Of a DNA stretch of 7,168 nucleotides, positions 6,825-7,168 are shown piece by piece (the first letter of the stretch is position 1; each line of letters begins with the position of its first letter). This stretch comes from Candidatus Nanopelagicaceae bacterium. Its GTDB lineage: Bacteria > Actinomycetota > Actinomycetes > Nanopelagicales > Nanopelagicaceae. A model generated the notes under the pieces. The model worked only from the letters and a program-made list of their open reading frames with translations, did not search any database and had not been told where the DNA came from. Made by a program: the position numbers and the translations under genes. The stretch lies in contig CANLFL010000041.1 of the NCBI GenBank assembly GCA_947489825.1, positions 1 to 7,168 of the forward strand. The letters are read 5' to 3'.

Positions 6825-6853
6825 ACTATAGGATAATTACAGAACGCTGACAA
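6825..6853 (-). promoter_or_regulatory. Predicted sigma70-type promoter giving a leaderless alpha/beta hydrolase mRNA
   Basis: On the minus strand TTGTCA (6853-6848, five of six matches to TTGACA) is followed by a 17-base spacer and TATAGT (6830-6825, five of six matches to TATAAT). Six bases then lead directly to the ATG at 6818. Transcription would start at or next to the A of the start codon. The -35 box lies inside the last codons of the aldo/keto reductase. The missing Shine-Dalgarno sequence agrees with a leaderless start. This would let the nine downstream genes be expressed apart from the first gene. Confidence 0.6.
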
Positions 6854-7168
6854 GGTCATCCCAGACCTTATTTTCAATGGTTTTATCGAATTCTCTGATA
6901 TTTGTAGCAACTTCTGCCGCACTTCGACAACCTACAAGAACAGATTTAACAGCTGGATGGCGAAGAGGAAATTGCAAGGCAGCACTTGTGAGAGAAACTT
7001 GATGTCCCTCAAGCACTTCGCGAATTCTTACAGCTCTTGCAAGGAGTTCATCACTTGCTGGAGCGTAATCATAAGTCGCACCTTTTACAGGATTGGCAAG
7101 AATGCCTGAGTTAAATACACCTGCTGCGATGATATCTACATTGTGCTCAAGTGCTGCAGGGAACAATC
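6837..7168 (-). CDS. Aldo/keto reductase, aldose/L-fucose dehydrogenase-like, 5' end cut by window edge
   Basis: Only the last 110 or so codons are present; the reading frame runs off the right edge, and the TTG at 7166 is an internal Leu codon rather than the start. The visible part is the C-terminal half of a TIM barrel: LFPAALEHNVDIIAAGVFNSGIL, then DYAPAS, SAALQFPLRHPAV and VLVGCRSAAEVATNI. The last is the usual nucleotide-phosphate binding segment of the family (G-x-R-S with a following Asn). The pattern is that of the subgroup holding L-fucose dehydrogenase, D-threo-aldose dehydrogenase and pyridoxal 4-dehydrogenase, which oxidise an anomeric or cyclic hemiacetal carbon to a lactone. 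That fits the lactonase and mutarotase downstream. The catalytic Tyr/Lys/Asp/His residues lie in the missing part, so activity cannot be checked here. Confidence 0.85.
   Translation of the reverse strand, partial: LFPAALEHNVDIIAAGVFNSGILANPVKGATYDYAPASDELLARAVRIREVLEGHQVSLTSAALQFPLRHPAVKSVLVGCRSAAEVATNIREFDKTIENKVWDDLVSVL

Noticed and set aside
7164..7166. TTG as start codon of a 109-residue gene at the right edge
   Set aside because: The codon falls within the conserved barrel of an aldo/keto reductase and the frame continues past the window edge, so this is an internal Leu codon.

Overview
The window is a compact stretch of bacterial chromosome in which every supported gene lies on the minus strand. 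Read in the direction of transcription (right to left), it holds ten genes: an aldo/keto reductase (5' end outside the window), an alpha/beta hydrolase, a solute-binding-protein-like protein without a signal peptide, a MaoC hydratase, an RraA-like aldolase/decarboxylase, a COG3618-type amidohydrolase (sugar lactonase), an L-rhamnose mutarotase (RhaM) family protein, a family III CoA-transferase, a second MaoC-like protein and a Gfo/Idh/MocA oxidoreductase (3' end outside the window). Gaps are between 2 and 27 bases, or the genes overlap (ATGA, TAATG, and one 11-base overlap). No rRNA, tRNA, mobile element, CRISPR array or long non-coding gap is visible.

The layout suggests one catabolic operon. 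One set of genes looks like oxidative sugar catabolism: a dehydrogenase related to L-fucose/aldose dehydrogenases, a mutarotase, a lactonase and an RraA-like class II aldolase/decarboxylase. The other set is acyl-CoA chemistry: a CaiB/BaiF CoA-transferase and two hotdog hydratases. An HSL-type esterase could free the substrate from an ester. No sugar-acid dehydratase, thiolase, citramalyl-CoA-type lyase, transporter permease or regulator is seen, so the substrate cannot be fixed from this window; such genes may lie outside it.

The points most worth following are: (1) a good internal promoter, TTGTCA-N17-TATAGT, placed so that the alpha/beta hydrolase would have a leaderless mRNA; (2) a solute-binding-like protein with no export signal, embedded among enzymes; (3) two MaoC paralogues, one keeping the catalytic Asp/His pair and one with Val where the His should be, which suggests a heteromeric hydratase; and (4) the unusual combination of sugar-lactone and CoA-ester enzymes.

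The organism is probably an actinobacterium or another bacterium with such traits. The moderate GC content, very tight gene packing and likely leaderless start would suit a streamlined freshwater actinobacterium, but this is a weak inference from style, not a marker gene.
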